Source: Mya arenaria
Taxonomy: Eukaryota; Mollusca; Bivalvia; Myida; Myidae
Direction of reading: 5' to 3'
DNA length: 64,000 nt
NCBI RefSeq assembly: GCF_026914265.1
Contig: NC_069127.1
Location: 70,050,223-70,114,222, forward strand
Shown here: positions 10,901 to 22,323 of the stretch, one piece after another
How the letters are laid out: every line of letters starts with the position of its first letter
Numbering within the stretch: position 1 is the first letter of the stretch
The notes under the pieces: model-generated
Told to the model about the DNA's origin: nothing
Seen by the model: only the letters and a program-made list of their open reading frames with translations
Databases searched by the model: none
Made by a program: the position numbers and the translations under genes

Positions 10901-13900
10901 TATAACTATATAAAATGTTCATAAAAAATGTATCATTTTTGGCTCAGCAAAAGTGTATTTGTCAATGTCACATAGTTTATCTCCAAATAGCATCTAAAAA
11001 TGAAACAAAAACCAAGACAGCTAAGGATTTGAAACAATCAAAATGACTAATAAATGACCTGTCAATATAGTAGGGGGACGAATCTTATTTTGGTACGTTC
11101 GGGATAGGGTACGAATGTCACATTCAGCTATGCTGTTATTTACTTGTCTCTGGCTAAATAATATGCTGACATTTAAGAACCAAATGACATTTAAATCACT
11201 GTCCTTGATGGAAACTTTACCAATACATAATGGGAGGTTGAGAAATTAACTCGGAAAATTGTTCTGACAAAATGGCGATCTCGCCGATATTTTTGACATC
11301 GTAAACAGGAGAAAAATACTGTAAGTATTAAAACTCTACATAAAGCAAAAAAAAATAATATGTTTTTGTGTTTACAAATCAATTTTTTATCATGAACATT
11401 TCACGAAAACCAATTAAATATTTGGTGATACGTCATGTTTTTGATTTTCTTAGCGCCACCTTGCCGATGGCCCGAGATGGCTATGACCGTCTGCTTCAAA
11501 AACATCAATGTTTAAAATGTCTGGCATTGTTTGTTCAATACATATAACAATTACTTTTTAACTTCATCAATGCTTGACACGATTTTTCATAATTATGTCG
11601 CCTTTTCTATCTCATTTTAATGAACGTATATCATATTATCAGGTTCTTCTCAATGTACATTCTGATTGGTTAACTTTCAATAGCTCCGCCTACCGGCGAT
11701 GTTTTGGTAATTGGATGACACGGCCCAATTATCGGATTAGGGGATTACCCTATGGCTAATTGCGATGTTTTGACTAATGGGACAGTGGCCAAATACTCGC
11801 TGATTGACAGATTTACAATGTGTTAAAATTTCGGCGAGGTCAATGTCGCTTTGATGACACAAATGGGCGATTTATTTGTTATTTATCATCAAAGGCGGCT
11901 CTGTCAATGAAAAGGGCACAGCGGGGCGTTTGAAAAGGCAGCAGGGCGCCATAAAAGGGCAGCGGGGCGCCCCGCCACGCTAATTATGCTTAGCTGGAGC
12001 ACTGTGACCAAAGATAAGAAAATTAACGGAAAGAAAGTACCGAAAAGTACTAAATATGCGCGCAGTTAACTTTTACACCAATAAAAAGTATAGGGTCGGC
12101 GCGGAAATAAGAGGGTCGGTCGGGCGACCGGAAACAGACCTATTTTTTTTTTTGGCCTTAGTTTTGCTCATTATAGGAAAATTGGATTACATGCAAAACC
12201 AAAACAGAAGTCGAAATATAAACGGCATTAATTTATGCAAACTGGAGTAATCTAACTTGGTTAATGAAGTAGGTTGGATGGTTGTGTATTATAGTATACT
12301 GTCTCAATGCAATCAATACATCCAGTAGTTGCTGAGATATTTACCAATGTGTGCTTACATGCAAAACCTTAACCAGAATTTTTAAGTAAAAAAAATATAT
12401 TCATTATATTCAAAATGGTGTTATCTGACTTCATTAATTAAGTTAGTTGGTTAGTTGGGAACACATATCTCTTAAGTTTCAATGCAATACATAATGAATT
12501 TGCTGTCAGAGACGTTAAGGTGCTTACATGCACAACTTTAACCAAGATGTGAAGCGGACGCCAGGGTGAGTAGTATAGCTCTCCTTATTCTTTGGATAGT
12601 GGAGCTAAATACTTGCTGAATTTAAAAATGCAATACATTCCATATTACAAGAAATTTCATTGTCAAGGTCACAAGCAATGCTTTACAAACCATTGAGCAG
12701 GTTAAATGTGGTGTCAAACTCTTCATCTGTGTACACTAAGCCAGGAGATGCTGTCTTCTGAAATTAAAAATTACACATTTTCCTCGCTACCTTTCTATAG
12801 TAAAAATATAACGAAACAGTATTTTTCGCAAATATCTTCTTCTTGAATATATTATTCTGATATTCATTACTGATGAGACGCATATATACAATGTTATAAC
12901 AGTCATCGAAATTCGACTTCGGGTGAACAAGCCCAAATTTGGACACAAGGGCTTGGCATCAACATTCTTAACAAGCCCTGCTATATAAAATCCAGAATTT
13001 GAGTAAGCCCAGAAAGCATTTTACCAGTGCAGGGCGTGCGGGCTTGTGCTTTTTGTGACCACTGTTATAAACAAGACAATTGTTTCAGTTGTAGTTGTTC
13101 ATATTTAAATATTAACATTCGCCTAGTAGTCCATTGTATAGATAAAACTTGACGTTCATATTGCATAACACGCAATGTGTTAAGATGTCTTTGTTTATTT
13201 CAATATTGCACTACGATTGGATAAGCGCAACATCATTTAACCAATGATGTAAGACATTACAAATAACAGCTTTTCTTTTATACCAACGTATGTTATCAGT
13301 TACATTTCTTTAAAAACTAATACTCAAGTGCAGAAGAAACTGCCAATGTTATCATAATGAATAATTATTCAAAATGTAAATATAAGTTTTGATGACATTT
13401 TTTTCTTGGATTTATGCTGTAAGAACGCAGAAGCTCGCTTCACGGAATTTGCTTGCGTGATCTTCTGTGGCCATTCAGCATACACTTAAGAAAAAAAGGG
13501 ATCAATTTTTAAGTATATTAGCACATCATGAACCATTTCATGCTTAAAAGGAAACAACAATGTTGTTCATGATGCTGTAAACTTTAACAATGTTCTGAAC
13601 AATTGGTTAAAATTTACATGACTTCTGCTGACACAACTTCATGCTTGTTACTGAATATCGTAACTTCAACACAGCTGCATTACATTCACAATGTGGGATG
13701 TAAGTTGTGTGGCCATACCTTTCTGCCTGATGATTTGTCCTCAGATTTATCTGAAAATAACAGACTTTCAGAAATGACATGATTCCCTATAACAAATTAA
13801 TATTGATGCACATTCTAACAGAAAGCTGTCCAAATTTACTAACCCAAAGCTACTCTCATTTGCCTGAACACATTGTTACCATGATGTTTTTTTTAAACAT

Positions 13901-14379
13901 TTTTAACAAGATCTATTTCTAAAAGCATTGTTGTTTTTTCCCCCTTTTCCATGAAAAAGACAGTTTGGCATGATCATTGCTATTGCTTTAATAAATAAAA
14001 TGTATAAATAGTTTAATTTAGGACCAAAGCCTCGTACTGTTTTTACTATCTTTACTTTGATGTTTGTTTCTGCCTTCACCCAATCTAATTTGGCTTGCCA
14101 ATTCCATTTTTTTTTTACTTGCCCTTGTCCCGGGTTTCGAGGGGTGAGGAATGCAATAATGCATGACTTGCAAATTATAACTGTGTCTTTCATGTATGGT
14201 ATTTATAATAATGTATACAATGCTCATTGATCATGACAAATACTTTTCGGAAGTGAAACTGAGAAGATTTTGGCACCAATATCTAGGGAGTCAACCAGTT
14301 GTGATAACTTTTTAAGTAAAATTTCAAGTACCTTGTGACTTCATAATATGAGATATTCTGCCTACTAAAGAATGATATG

Positions 14380-14460
<81 letters not shown>

Positions 14461-17400
14461 CAATTATAAGTATTATTGACATAAAATGGATATGACTGAT
14501 TAGTTACAATCCTTTTGTAACAACCAGCTTCCAAGAGTTTATCTATTTTGTACCTGCTGGGTTCCTTTGACTCATGCTGTGTTTCCCAATAGACATGTCA
14601 TGGCTTGCGAACGTTCCTGAAACAAAGAGCAAGGTACGGTTAAACTATTCAAAACTTCCAGGAGAGGTAGTATAAAGTCTTTAATACATCTCATTTTTCA
14701 GTGTGTGTATACCATGTGATACGTTGCGTCATAAATGCTACGTCGGAAGGCAATATTTTGCTTCTAATAAAGGCTTTGAACAAAGATAACTTTACTATTT
14801 CTTCACCATTTGAAATGAAACATAGCGCAGTCTACGCCGCTTATGATGAGACAATATGATGAGTTTAGTTTCTTAAAACACTTTGACAAACCTTTTCACA
14901 ATACGGCCGTCTGACAGAGCACTGTCAATACATTATTTTGGAAACAGGTTTGTTGAAGTGTTTGATGAAACTAATCACTTTATCAAATTTCGGTAATAAA
15001 ACAAAGGAGGGGCTCTTTAAGTGGCATAGACTGCCCTTTGTTTTATCATATGGTATACACACACTGAACTTTGAAACATCAGAAAGCATGATGCCAAAAA
15101 TGCTCATCTACTTTCTGTTAAAATACATAATAGATTTACAAATATTTCAGTGGCCAATTCTGCAAGGGCTAACCAAGGTATTAGCCAGGGCTTAAAAAGA
15201 AAAGGTGCTGCAGAAGAGGGACAGGGTGCTTTAGGAGAAAAACGCACACTGTATGCAGCTGTAAAGTTCTTGGACGTGATGATTCTGACCAAAAATATTA
15301 GGAACTGACTATAATTGCAGTTATATTAGTTGTCAACTGCCTAATTTATGCGATGATGGTATGTATATTATCTCATTATAAGATTTAAGGAAGAAAATAT
15401 TAACCTTTTGTCATCATGAGGCCTACCCAAATTGTCCTTATGGGGCCCGGCCTACCCAAAAACATGCCTAGACTATAAAGAACAAATTTAACAGAAAAGC
15501 CCAGAAGAAGCGTACCATCTCTGTCCCTAACAATATTGTAGTTAGACAGGTTAAAAACTGCACCAAGTTCCGACTCCTCATCTAGACCCTCATACTGAAA
15601 CATATTATATACATGTATTAAAAATAGATAATACAAATTTAAATTCTATGGTTCAAACTTTGAACTTAAAATATTTCATAAAACTGTCGATTCCTATAGT
15701 TGGCGGCACAAATTTCTATACATGTGCATCTGGTGGAAATCAAACCAACGACCTCTCATTCCACAGGTGGGCACTATGCTATGTTCATATGTAACATTTT
15801 AGCCAAAACACATGAAAGTCGAAATGTCACATTACCTAGGTCAATATGTCACCAAATTTGACCAAAATGGAGACATTTTGACTTGCTAATGTTCCACAAT
15901 AATTCATAATATTTTCACATTTGAGGATGTTGACCAATCGTGGAAGGCTTGATAAAAATGGGGATCTTTTAACTTTGGTAGGGGACAGTTTGACCTATGT
16001 GCACAGCAAGTTATCCAAACAAAAAGACAGTGAATCACTGTGTGTATATATATATTAAAGTGAAGCTATAAAATACATAATGTACATGTGTGCCTATAGC
16101 ATTTAAGTAAAAGATTTAACAAAGGGTCCTGCACCCTGTCCTTTTTTAGTAGCACTAATCTGTTCTCATGTACACCAGCATTCTGCATTCATATAATAAA
16201 ATGCTTAATGCTTTTGTTTTATTTAAAACATATAGTATAATTATCAATCCATACAAACTAAGAGTTTGAAACTATACATTTAATAATTATATAGTTGGCA
16301 GTAGAAACCTATATTAGTTCTATTACCGTAAACTCAATTCATAGCATTTTCAGTCAAAATAATAATGCTCCATTTCCTCCACAGCCTGATACAAAAATGT
16401 GTCCCTTTTTCTCTAAGCACCATGTGACCTGTCTCTTTTCTGCTTTTTAAAACCTAGCTAAAGCCCTAATACCTAATAACAACTGTATAAACAGCAATAA
16501 TTTCTGTTTGTGTTCAAAGGACGTTATTAAATAATATATCATTAAGTCCAGAACACTGAAAGTTTGCAGATGATTTGATCTGATTCTCAATTACAGTTTT
16601 TAAAAATTAAGCTGTTATCTGAAACTAGTGATTGACATCAACAATTTTCAACATGCCCTGCTTGATAAATCCAAAATTTGAACAAGCCAAAAAGCAATTT
16701 CATGGCTTTCAGGCTAGTGCTTATATCGACCACTAGATTCTTTCATAAATGTTTTGGTGATAACAGTTTTTAATCTTGAAATGTTTGTTGTCCATGACTT
16801 CACTTACAGCGTTAATGCTTTTACCTGCAACTGTCTAGTAGGCTTCAGTATTCATCATATTGAAACTCTTAAAAACTGCCAACACAAGAGTGCTTTCTAA
16901 ACTAAAGCTTAAACCCATGACCCCCATAAACACTAGCACATTGTTCTAACCAACTGAGCAACATGGGCGGCTGGTTCTTACCAACACACACCACACTCTT
17001 CCTCTCATTATCCATTTAGGCTGAAGGAGGCACTTCAGCCGAGTACAGCTGCTGCCATTAAAGCAAACCTTGGAGAAAAAAGTGTGGAGTTTGAACCCAT
17101 GACCGCCGAAACACTAGCACAGCACTCTAACCAAGTGAGCTAGCGGGACAACTGGTTCTTACATACACACAATACAATTCTTTATTCCTGTGTAAGGCAG
17201 CACGTTAGCCTGACATTGTTTTGGGTAACAGTGGTATGAACAATATAATGTAACACTTGTGTGTGGGTAAGAACCAGCCTGGTTAGCTCAGTAGGTTAGA
17301 GCACGGTGCTAGTGTTCCGGCAGTGGTGGGTTCAAGCCCCACACCGGGCACACTTTTTCTCCCAGGATTACTTTACTGGTGGCAGCGGTAAATGGCAGCA

Positions 17401-18320
17401 TTGCCTCCTTCGGCCTAAAAGGTTAATGGGGGGAGGAGTTTAGTGTGTGTGGGTAAGAACCAGCCGCTTGGTCAGGTCGGTTAGAGCGCCGTGCTAGTGT
17501 TCCGGCGGTCGTGGGTTCAAGCCCCACAAAGGGCACTCTTGCGCCCAGGTTTACTTTAAAATAGCCACAATAATGCAGGGAATTTCTTTAACATTTGGAT
17601 GTTCATTTTGTTCCCTAAATGCCACAAGTCGACTGATTCATACCAATGTAAAATCTATTTTTCAACTTGAACGCCACAATATTTAACACTGCATTGTTTA
17701 ATAAAAACACAAAATCAAACAATTATTTTTGCCAATACCTTTCTCTTATTACACTTAAGTGTTTTATGACACACAAATTTAGATCGATCTGTCAACAAAG
17801 CATCGCCATTTTTTAACTATCTAGCAGGTGCCCGTTATCTTTCTGCGCAATATACTTAGAGCTGGGATCTGTCATTCTTGGCTAGGAAAACAACAAGTGG
17901 GATATGGACGCGTAGAGTCACCAAAACAAAAATCATCTAAGACTCTGAAGCAGCTGTTTACATGGACCAACTTTAATAACTCATTCCACAATCAACTTAC
18001 ATTTGTTTCTGATCCTAATATTAACTTTATGTCGGTAAATGGCTTATTGAGCTAATGTTCCTTGTTATCACATACCCGACTTAAAATAAAGAATATTGTA
18101 CCTGTATCTTTATTTTAAGAGTTCAGATGGTATCGCGAAAACAGATGATTTATGTGATGTAAGTTAATATCGCAAAGAATTTGGTGTGTCATGCAACAAT
18201 TTACAACTATGCTGTTTATTTTGCACGTTTTACCTTTTCGAGTAGCGATTTGGTGGCTGATAAGTAACGAATTTCACTCTTTCTTTGATCTGTAATAAAT
18301 TGATTTAAATCACGCGCCAT
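1..18320 (-). CDS. Unrecognised repeat-containing, probably disordered protein (5' part of gene, eight exons)
   Basis: Exons on the minus strand, phases all compatible: 18320-18234 (start codon, reads MARDLNQFITDQRK), 15594-15516, 14616-14554, 13750-13719 (32 bp), 12757-12691, 9584-9393, 3946-3876 and 1964 to the window edge. About 850 residues are visible and no stop is reached, so the C-terminus lies outside. The N-terminus is charged and may be helical. The following exons are rich in Ser, Asp, Glu and Gly (for example DSYETVDSEEAETEG) with no recognised fold. The last exon contains ten 14-residue repeats. No signal peptide, membrane segment or catalytic motif was seen, and I do not recognise the family. 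A nuclear or cytoskeletal scaffold would fit the composition, but that is a guess. Open reading through eight phase-matched exons makes a real gene very likely; its identity is open. Confidence 0.8.
665..1092 (-). repeat. Coding minisatellite, 42-bp unit x about 10
   Basis: Tandem 42-bp units inside the giant exon encode a 14-residue repeat of the type RDSHVKPREGHFEP. Central units are nearly identical. Edge units are diverged (RDSHGIPRDSSCE on one side, TRDSHGHSRESDCE on the other). The repeat length is a multiple of three, so copy-number changes keep the frame. The units alternate acidic, basic and His residues. Confidence 0.9.
1976..2147. mobile_element. hAT-like MITE, decayed copy
   Basis: Begins CAGTCATTGAAATT and ends near AATTTTGACCACA. 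Internally it shares the phrase 'aagccctgctatat...ttgagcaagccca' with copies at 12900-13074, 16627-16735 and 52293-52464. It lies only about 11 bases upstream (in gene sense) of the acceptor of the giant exon, so its end forms part of that intron's 3' end. Confidence 0.7.
2354..2829 (+). mobile_element. tRNA-headed element with terminal inverted repeats
   Basis: Ends TTAAAGGGGCTGT and ACAGTCCCTTGAA are inverted repeats. The middle (2621-2697) is tRNA-like, with an A-box-like TGGCTCAGTAGATA and B-box GGTTCGAACCC, closing with CCGACACAA and a T run. About 270 bases of conserved sequence precede the tRNA-like part. A second copy in the opposite orientation lies at 62179-62674. This could be a SINE with accidental palindromic ends or a MITE that captured a tRNA gene. 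Confidence 0.75.
3120..3430 (+). repeat. Dispersed repeat, copy 1
   Basis: Shares long imperfect stretches ('aacaatggttct.atgaag.ataccg', 'gtaattaatatttt.cat', 'atttagtaagta') with 63640-63950 in the same orientation. No coding potential seen. Confidence 0.6.
3463..3619. mobile_element. Short MITE
   Basis: Ends GTTCTCAATAAG and CTTATTGAGAAC are perfect inverted repeats about 157 bp apart, with GGCCGG-rich inner arms. Followed at 3640-3720 by a fragment of the 'tagggtcgg...ttaggcc' repeat also seen at 12080-12162. Confidence 0.65.
5165..7735 (+). repeat. Satellite of ~179-bp monomers with 1076-bp higher-order repeat
   Basis: About 13 monomers, each with 'gtgtgaccttgacctta', 'cacgggtcttgcacg', 'catgtggcaagttatttt' and 'gacacgacaaccta'. 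The monomers form a six-monomer unit repeated exactly at 1076-bp spacing: 5450/6526, 5967/7043 and 6148/7224 start equivalent segments whose readings are identical. The array is bounded on the left by 'caagagctgtcac' and on the right by a GACGGACGGACGG tract and 'ttccggggcataaaaag', the ends of a widespread bivalve repeat. The small plus-strand ORFs here are satellite readings, not genes. Confidence 0.9.
7870..8083 (+). pseudogene. Possible transposase C-terminal remnant (or orphan terminal exon)
   Basis: After an acceptor-like TTTTCAG at 7863-7869 a 70-codon frame is open to a TGA. It reads ...ATEPLLINTHQDALKWLLQL... and ...DELEKWSVKVKSNSK. An AATAAA follows near 8240. The 'EPL..t..dAL..L' pattern resembles C-termini of pogo/Tigger-like transposases, and a pogo-type terminus lies at 9025. 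It is antisense to the intron of locus 1. A genuine nested host exon cannot be excluded. Confidence 0.35.
8590..8850. repeat. Dispersed 'atcccct' repeat
   Basis: Several 'aatcccct/aatcccccctgaa' phrases; a related 'ccaggggatt' segment occurs in opposite sense at 44600-44780. No coding potential. Confidence 0.4.
9655..9915 (-). repeat. Two diverged tandem copies of the adjacent exon
   Basis: The 5' part of exon 9584-9393 (reading DVSTELIASFLEEGG) recurs upstream in gene sense at about 160-bp spacing. One copy is near 9750-9660 (reads DVSTDLINFFPGGG) and one near 9905-9840 (reads DVSTELITYVLKENEPSDK, followed by GTAAAG). Both are diverged and shorter. The middle copy could splice phase 1 to phase 1; the distal copy has an unsuitable acceptor phase. 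Confidence 0.7.
10318..12162. mobile_element. Foldback/TIR element of about 1.85 kb
   Basis: Left end 'ttaggccaaaaaaaaaaata' plus 'ggttcgtttccggtc' is the near-perfect inverse of the right end 'gaccggaaacagacctattt' plus 'tttttttggcctta'. The interior has a T25/G14 homopolymer junction at 10388-10426, a 'gggagaagtg' repeat at 10760-10825 and a 'ggcagcggggcgcc' repeat near 11915-11970. No transposase frame was recognised. Confidence 0.6.
12900..13074. mobile_element. hAT-like MITE with intact 6-bp target duplication
   Basis: Ends CAGTCATCGAAATT and TTTTGTGACCACTG (inverted, one side more decayed). Flanked on both sides by TTATAA (12894-12899 and 13075-13080). CAG...CTG ends and 6-bp duplications fit hAT superfamily derivatives. 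Confidence 0.8.
14384..14458. repeat. (AT)n microsatellite
   Basis: About 37 uninterrupted AT units in an intron of locus 1. Confidence 0.97.
16627..16735. mobile_element. hAT-like MITE, internally shortened copy
   Basis: Shares 'aacatgccctgcttgataaatcc' with the family at 12900 and ends ATCGACCACT; the left end is decayed. Confidence 0.5.
16916..17540. mobile_element. Cluster of four tRNA-derived SINE heads
   Basis: Two minus-strand units (about 16916-16990 and 17090-17165) face two plus-strand units (17277-17350 and about 17460-17535). The 17277-17350 unit folds as a tRNA: seven-pair acceptor stem GCCTGGT/ACCGGGC, D arm with TAGCTCAGTAGG, perfect five-pair T arm around TTCAAGC. The anticodon stem is poorly paired (loop would give AGT), so a SINE head or pseudo-tRNA is more likely than a working tRNA. 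Units share the flanking phrase 'gtaagaaccagcc'. Confidence 0.7.
17770..17990 (-). repeat. Dispersed element, uninterrupted copy
   Basis: Matches 47300-47402 plus 48096-48170 on the opposite strand ('cccacttgttgtttt', 'aagaatgacagatccca', 'acctgctaga', 'aatggcgatgctttgttgaca'). It therefore shows the empty target site of the insertion found there. It overlaps a short ORF that I do not consider a gene. Confidence 0.7.
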
Positions 18321-18569
18321 ATTTGTTTTTATTTCGACTGAAAACTAGATACGTCGAAACACTAAATATGAGTGGTCATTAAAGGCTGACTAAAGAGCTG
18401 ACCATTATGACACAGAAGGAAAAGGCTGACCAAGTTGAAAAAGGCTGACAAAAAAAAAAAAACGGAAATTCTTCCTATTGAAACGAGTTTGATGGGTTGC
18501 ATGAATAAATGAATGAATGATTGATTGGATGAAAAAAATGATTGGTTGAAGTATGAAGGAAAGACTGTT

Positions 18570-19120
18570 TTGGCATGTTATTCATGAATTATATATGTAC
18601 AGTTACAGCAACAATACTACTGGTCAGCGGTATAAACTCAAAAAAGGTTGACCTCGAAAAAGGCTGACCGGCTGGCCAGCAAAGTATCAATGCATTGATT
18701 TCTAGTTACATTATGTGCTTAAGTTCGATAGCTCAGATCAAAAGTATTCAACTTTTGCAAATCATATATTCAATTAAACATAATAACGCTACCAAAAATA
18801 TGTTATTCTTGATTATATACAGGTACATCGACTATGTTACTAGTCAGCAGTATTGACCCGAGAAAGGCTGACCTCGAAAAAGGCTGACCAGGCTGGTCAG
18901 CAAAGTATCAATGCATTGATTTCTAGTTATACTATGAGCTTAACAGATCGGTAGTATTGAAATGGAGCTATACATATAGAAACCGAAAAACACTGCCATA
19001 AAATTATTCTTTACTCCTATAAAATACACTTTCATCTTCCATGTAACACTGGTCAGCAGTATTGACTCGAAAAAGCTCACCCGGCTGGTAAGTAAAGTAT
19101 CAATACATCAGCCGTAAATG
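18570..19120. repeat. Tandem array of a ~220-bp unit
   Basis: Three copies containing 'ggtcagcagtattgac', 'aaaggctgacc' and 'agcaaagtatcaatgcat', at about 18620, 18830 and 19040, the last shortened. Lies just upstream of the first exon of locus 1, outside its coding part. Confidence 0.75.
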
Positions 19121-19249
19121 TTATAAAGAATTTGAACATGGTTTACACTGTCTTTTATTAGTATTTATGAAAAGGACAGTACGTTAAATTCTTGAACAAT
19201 TTATCATTCACTTGTAAATCATTACTTTATTACTGGTGGCCGGATGGTG

Positions 19250-19280
19250 GTTGGGGGTGGGGGTGGGGGTGGGGGTAATC
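19250..19280 (+). other. G-quadruplex-forming run
   Basis: Four G5 tracts separated by single T bases beginning at 19253, inside a segment whose flanks ('ggtggccgga' and 'attcggccacc') are near-inverted. Located between two divergently transcribed genes. Confidence 0.8.
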
Positions 19281-19299
19281 GGGTAATACCCCATTCGGC

Positions 19300-22200
19300 C
19301 ACCTCTATCTACTTCTGTTATCGCTATTGCTTTAATATTTATCACATATTAACATAAAAAGGCAATCATCATTAAATTAAGATCTACTGTACTCAAGATT
19401 TACAGTTAGTAAAAGCGTAGGATTCTAACGGTACTGTTAACCTATTAATCCATTTAAATTTACTAAAATATACGTTAAAATCAAACTTACTTTTCCGTTT
19501 GTTTTAACATATTCAAAGTCATAGTAGATTATTGTGGACACGGATACCGGGATTTCTTAACATAACATTATATTACCCGGTACCAACTGTGACGAAGAGC
19601 CCGGTATCAACATGTTAAACGTGTACCCGGTTTTAGAACCGCCCGGAAAATATATGTCTTCCATTAACCCCTTTAAAAGTTACCGAAAAATTAAGTTTGC
19701 CTTAATAATTGGCTGAATAGGAACACTATCACGGGCGTTTAAATAAAGACTGTCCGATTATTCTACATGAGAACTGATGCAATATGATTATAAACCCTAT
19801 AAGGTCAGTGTCTTTAAATTGCTCTGATCGTCGGTGGGGCTAAATTTTAGATGTGACTATAAGGTTGGGCAAGAAAAATTCATGGCGGGCCAGGCTCCAA
19901 CCTTTATGCCCCATACAGTCTTTTGATCGATCGAAAGAGTTGGACCCACTTTTTCCTAACGCAGCCTTTTATGCATGAAAAGAGAAAAAAACACATCCTC
20001 GAATGTAAAGAACGTCATTTTCCTCAGCGTACCCAAAGAAAATATAAGTCTAGTAAATCGAATTGTTTTACATATATGCGCTGTGCTCTTTTAAAATATA
20101 TACGGATTTCACCTTTATATGGTATAAATGTTTTGTAAAAAAAGAAAAACAATTTTAATCATAAAAGAATATGTGACTGGCCTGGGTTACTATCATTGGA
20201 ATGACAATGAAATGTCAAGAGATTCTTAATAGCAGGCCGCTTGGCATACCATAATATTAACTATCTCTCCTTTCATCAAAGAGTCGTTTAATCTTTATAT
20301 AAATATTAAAGGCCACGAGAAACAAAAACAAACAGTGCAGTTGACCCTACTTCTACGTTTGTTGAAACCTGTATTTAACAGTCCATTCCTTGTTTGTGTT
20401 TAACGCGCCTATTTCGTTGCATATTTTCTTAATCTTCAAAATCCCCCTTGGTGTGAGTAAGAAGACACTTATCAATTTCTTAAGTACAGAAATGATTATC
20501 AGTTTTACTTAATAAATCTTCCCTAACCCCACAAGACCACATTATGAATGCAACATTGATACGCCAAATCTCATAAATCATACTGAAATGATTTGGTTGT
20601 ATTTGATCGCTTTCACTCACTATTAGCATGGATTTCGTTTGGTTAATGCTGATGTTTATTATATGTGTCACATCATAGAGCTCATTAATGTCGAAAATTG
20701 AGTAATAATTAGATATTTATTTACGTTTTATAAAACTATTTATACCATGACTTTAAACACAATTAATAAAATGAATTTTCTTGAAAAAGGACAGCTCAAA
20801 AGACAATTAATTCGGTTCATATAGAATAAAATAGAACAGAAAGGAATACAACAGAACAGAACGTTTATTAAACAGAAGGCAATCATCATATACATGTTTT
20901 TATGGAATACACTTAATCAGCTTGCAAAAAGACAAACTAGCTTATACACTGGGTATTTTGAAATTTAGAGTTTAAAATTGCCACAATTTAACGGAAATGT
21001 ATCTAGAACACTCATAATTATAATTACCTTTCGCATACTATTTTTATTCAAACTATTTATATTTCTATGTGAAAACATTTAGAGATATAAAAAATGGTAC
21101 ATAATTACGCGCTTCTATCTGTCCATGCCAATGACAGCTAAATTCTAATGATTTAATATATTTTTCTTTGGTTTTTGAGGTTTTAAAATGATTTCTAAGC
21201 TGACAATATTATATTCTTTAAGTACTTTGCGATATGTTTTTGCTTTGTGCATGTGTTTACTATTATATCTGAATGTATGGCATGATTTTTTGTCGATGCA
21301 TTATATGATAAATCATATTATAAGTGTATCTTTATTGAAATTGTGCATTAGTATTCAATCCCACGAGATGTGTTTAAAGTGACGACAAAACTTGGCAGCA
21401 CACTTTCCAGCTAAAATTATGTAAATACAAACAAACTCAAATATATGGGTTTTTTTTCTATTTTATGAAAATAATATTTTCATAATAGAATATATCACTG
21501 GATTTGTTAATTAAAACTCAGCACAATTAGGACTTAATAGAACTATGTACGACGAAAAACTAGAAAGAGCACTTTCCAGCTAAAATATGTAAATACATAT
21601 TAATTCTTCTATGAAGCGTAGAGTTTTGGTCTTTTAATAGTTTTGTATATATTATTATTATCGATCTTAAATAAAACACGTGATTGGTGTTCGTAAGAAT
21701 TGTACACTAAAATTTCACCTCATAATGACTTTAATAAACTACGACGAAGAAATAATAAGGCACTAAAATCGAGCTAAACTCTGTAATGACCAAACAAACA
21801 CAAACGTAAGAATTTGGTCTTTTGATACTGTCGAGTATCGATACAAAGCTGGGGGAATTTTAATCCAAAACAAAGATGCGCATTCCTGATTTGTAAAACC
21901 GTTACTGTCGTACCCAATCGAAATCACAATTTCTCTGTACCAAATGTTTTGACCAGTTTAATTGCAAAATCGAAGTCCGTTGAGTGTATGTATTACATTC
22001 CTTAACATTTTAGGAATCAAATCAATTACTGTTTGAAAAATTGCAGATAAACATGAGAAAATTCTACTAACAAAACTGATTAAGGGACTGTCCGGCCAAC
22101 CTCTTGAAGATAGGGGCATGCAACTCTTAGCTGGCTATCTTAACTATTGACACAAGAAATTCGTTTGACATTTCATCGTATCCATTTAGTATCAAGGTGC

Positions 22201-22323
22201 CAAAAGTCGCGGTTGCTGCAGATGATGATATGATAATGTTATTAGTAAATACTGACTATTTAATTTGTGAATTATACATTATGTGAAATGGCATTCCAAT
22301 TATGACAAAATGACTTGAGTATT
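19300..22323. other. Intergenic interval
   Basis: AT-rich sequence with no exon I can support. Short ORFs here lack splice or codon support. Phrases around 21400 and 21570 ('cactttccagctaaaat.atgtaaata') are repeated locally. The promoter of the lectin-domain gene must lie toward the right end, but no clear element was seen. Confidence 0.5.

Noticed and set aside
17828-18055. 75-codon plus-strand ORF
   Set aside because: Lies in a dispersed repeat that is also present, inverted and interrupted, at 47.3-48.2 kb.
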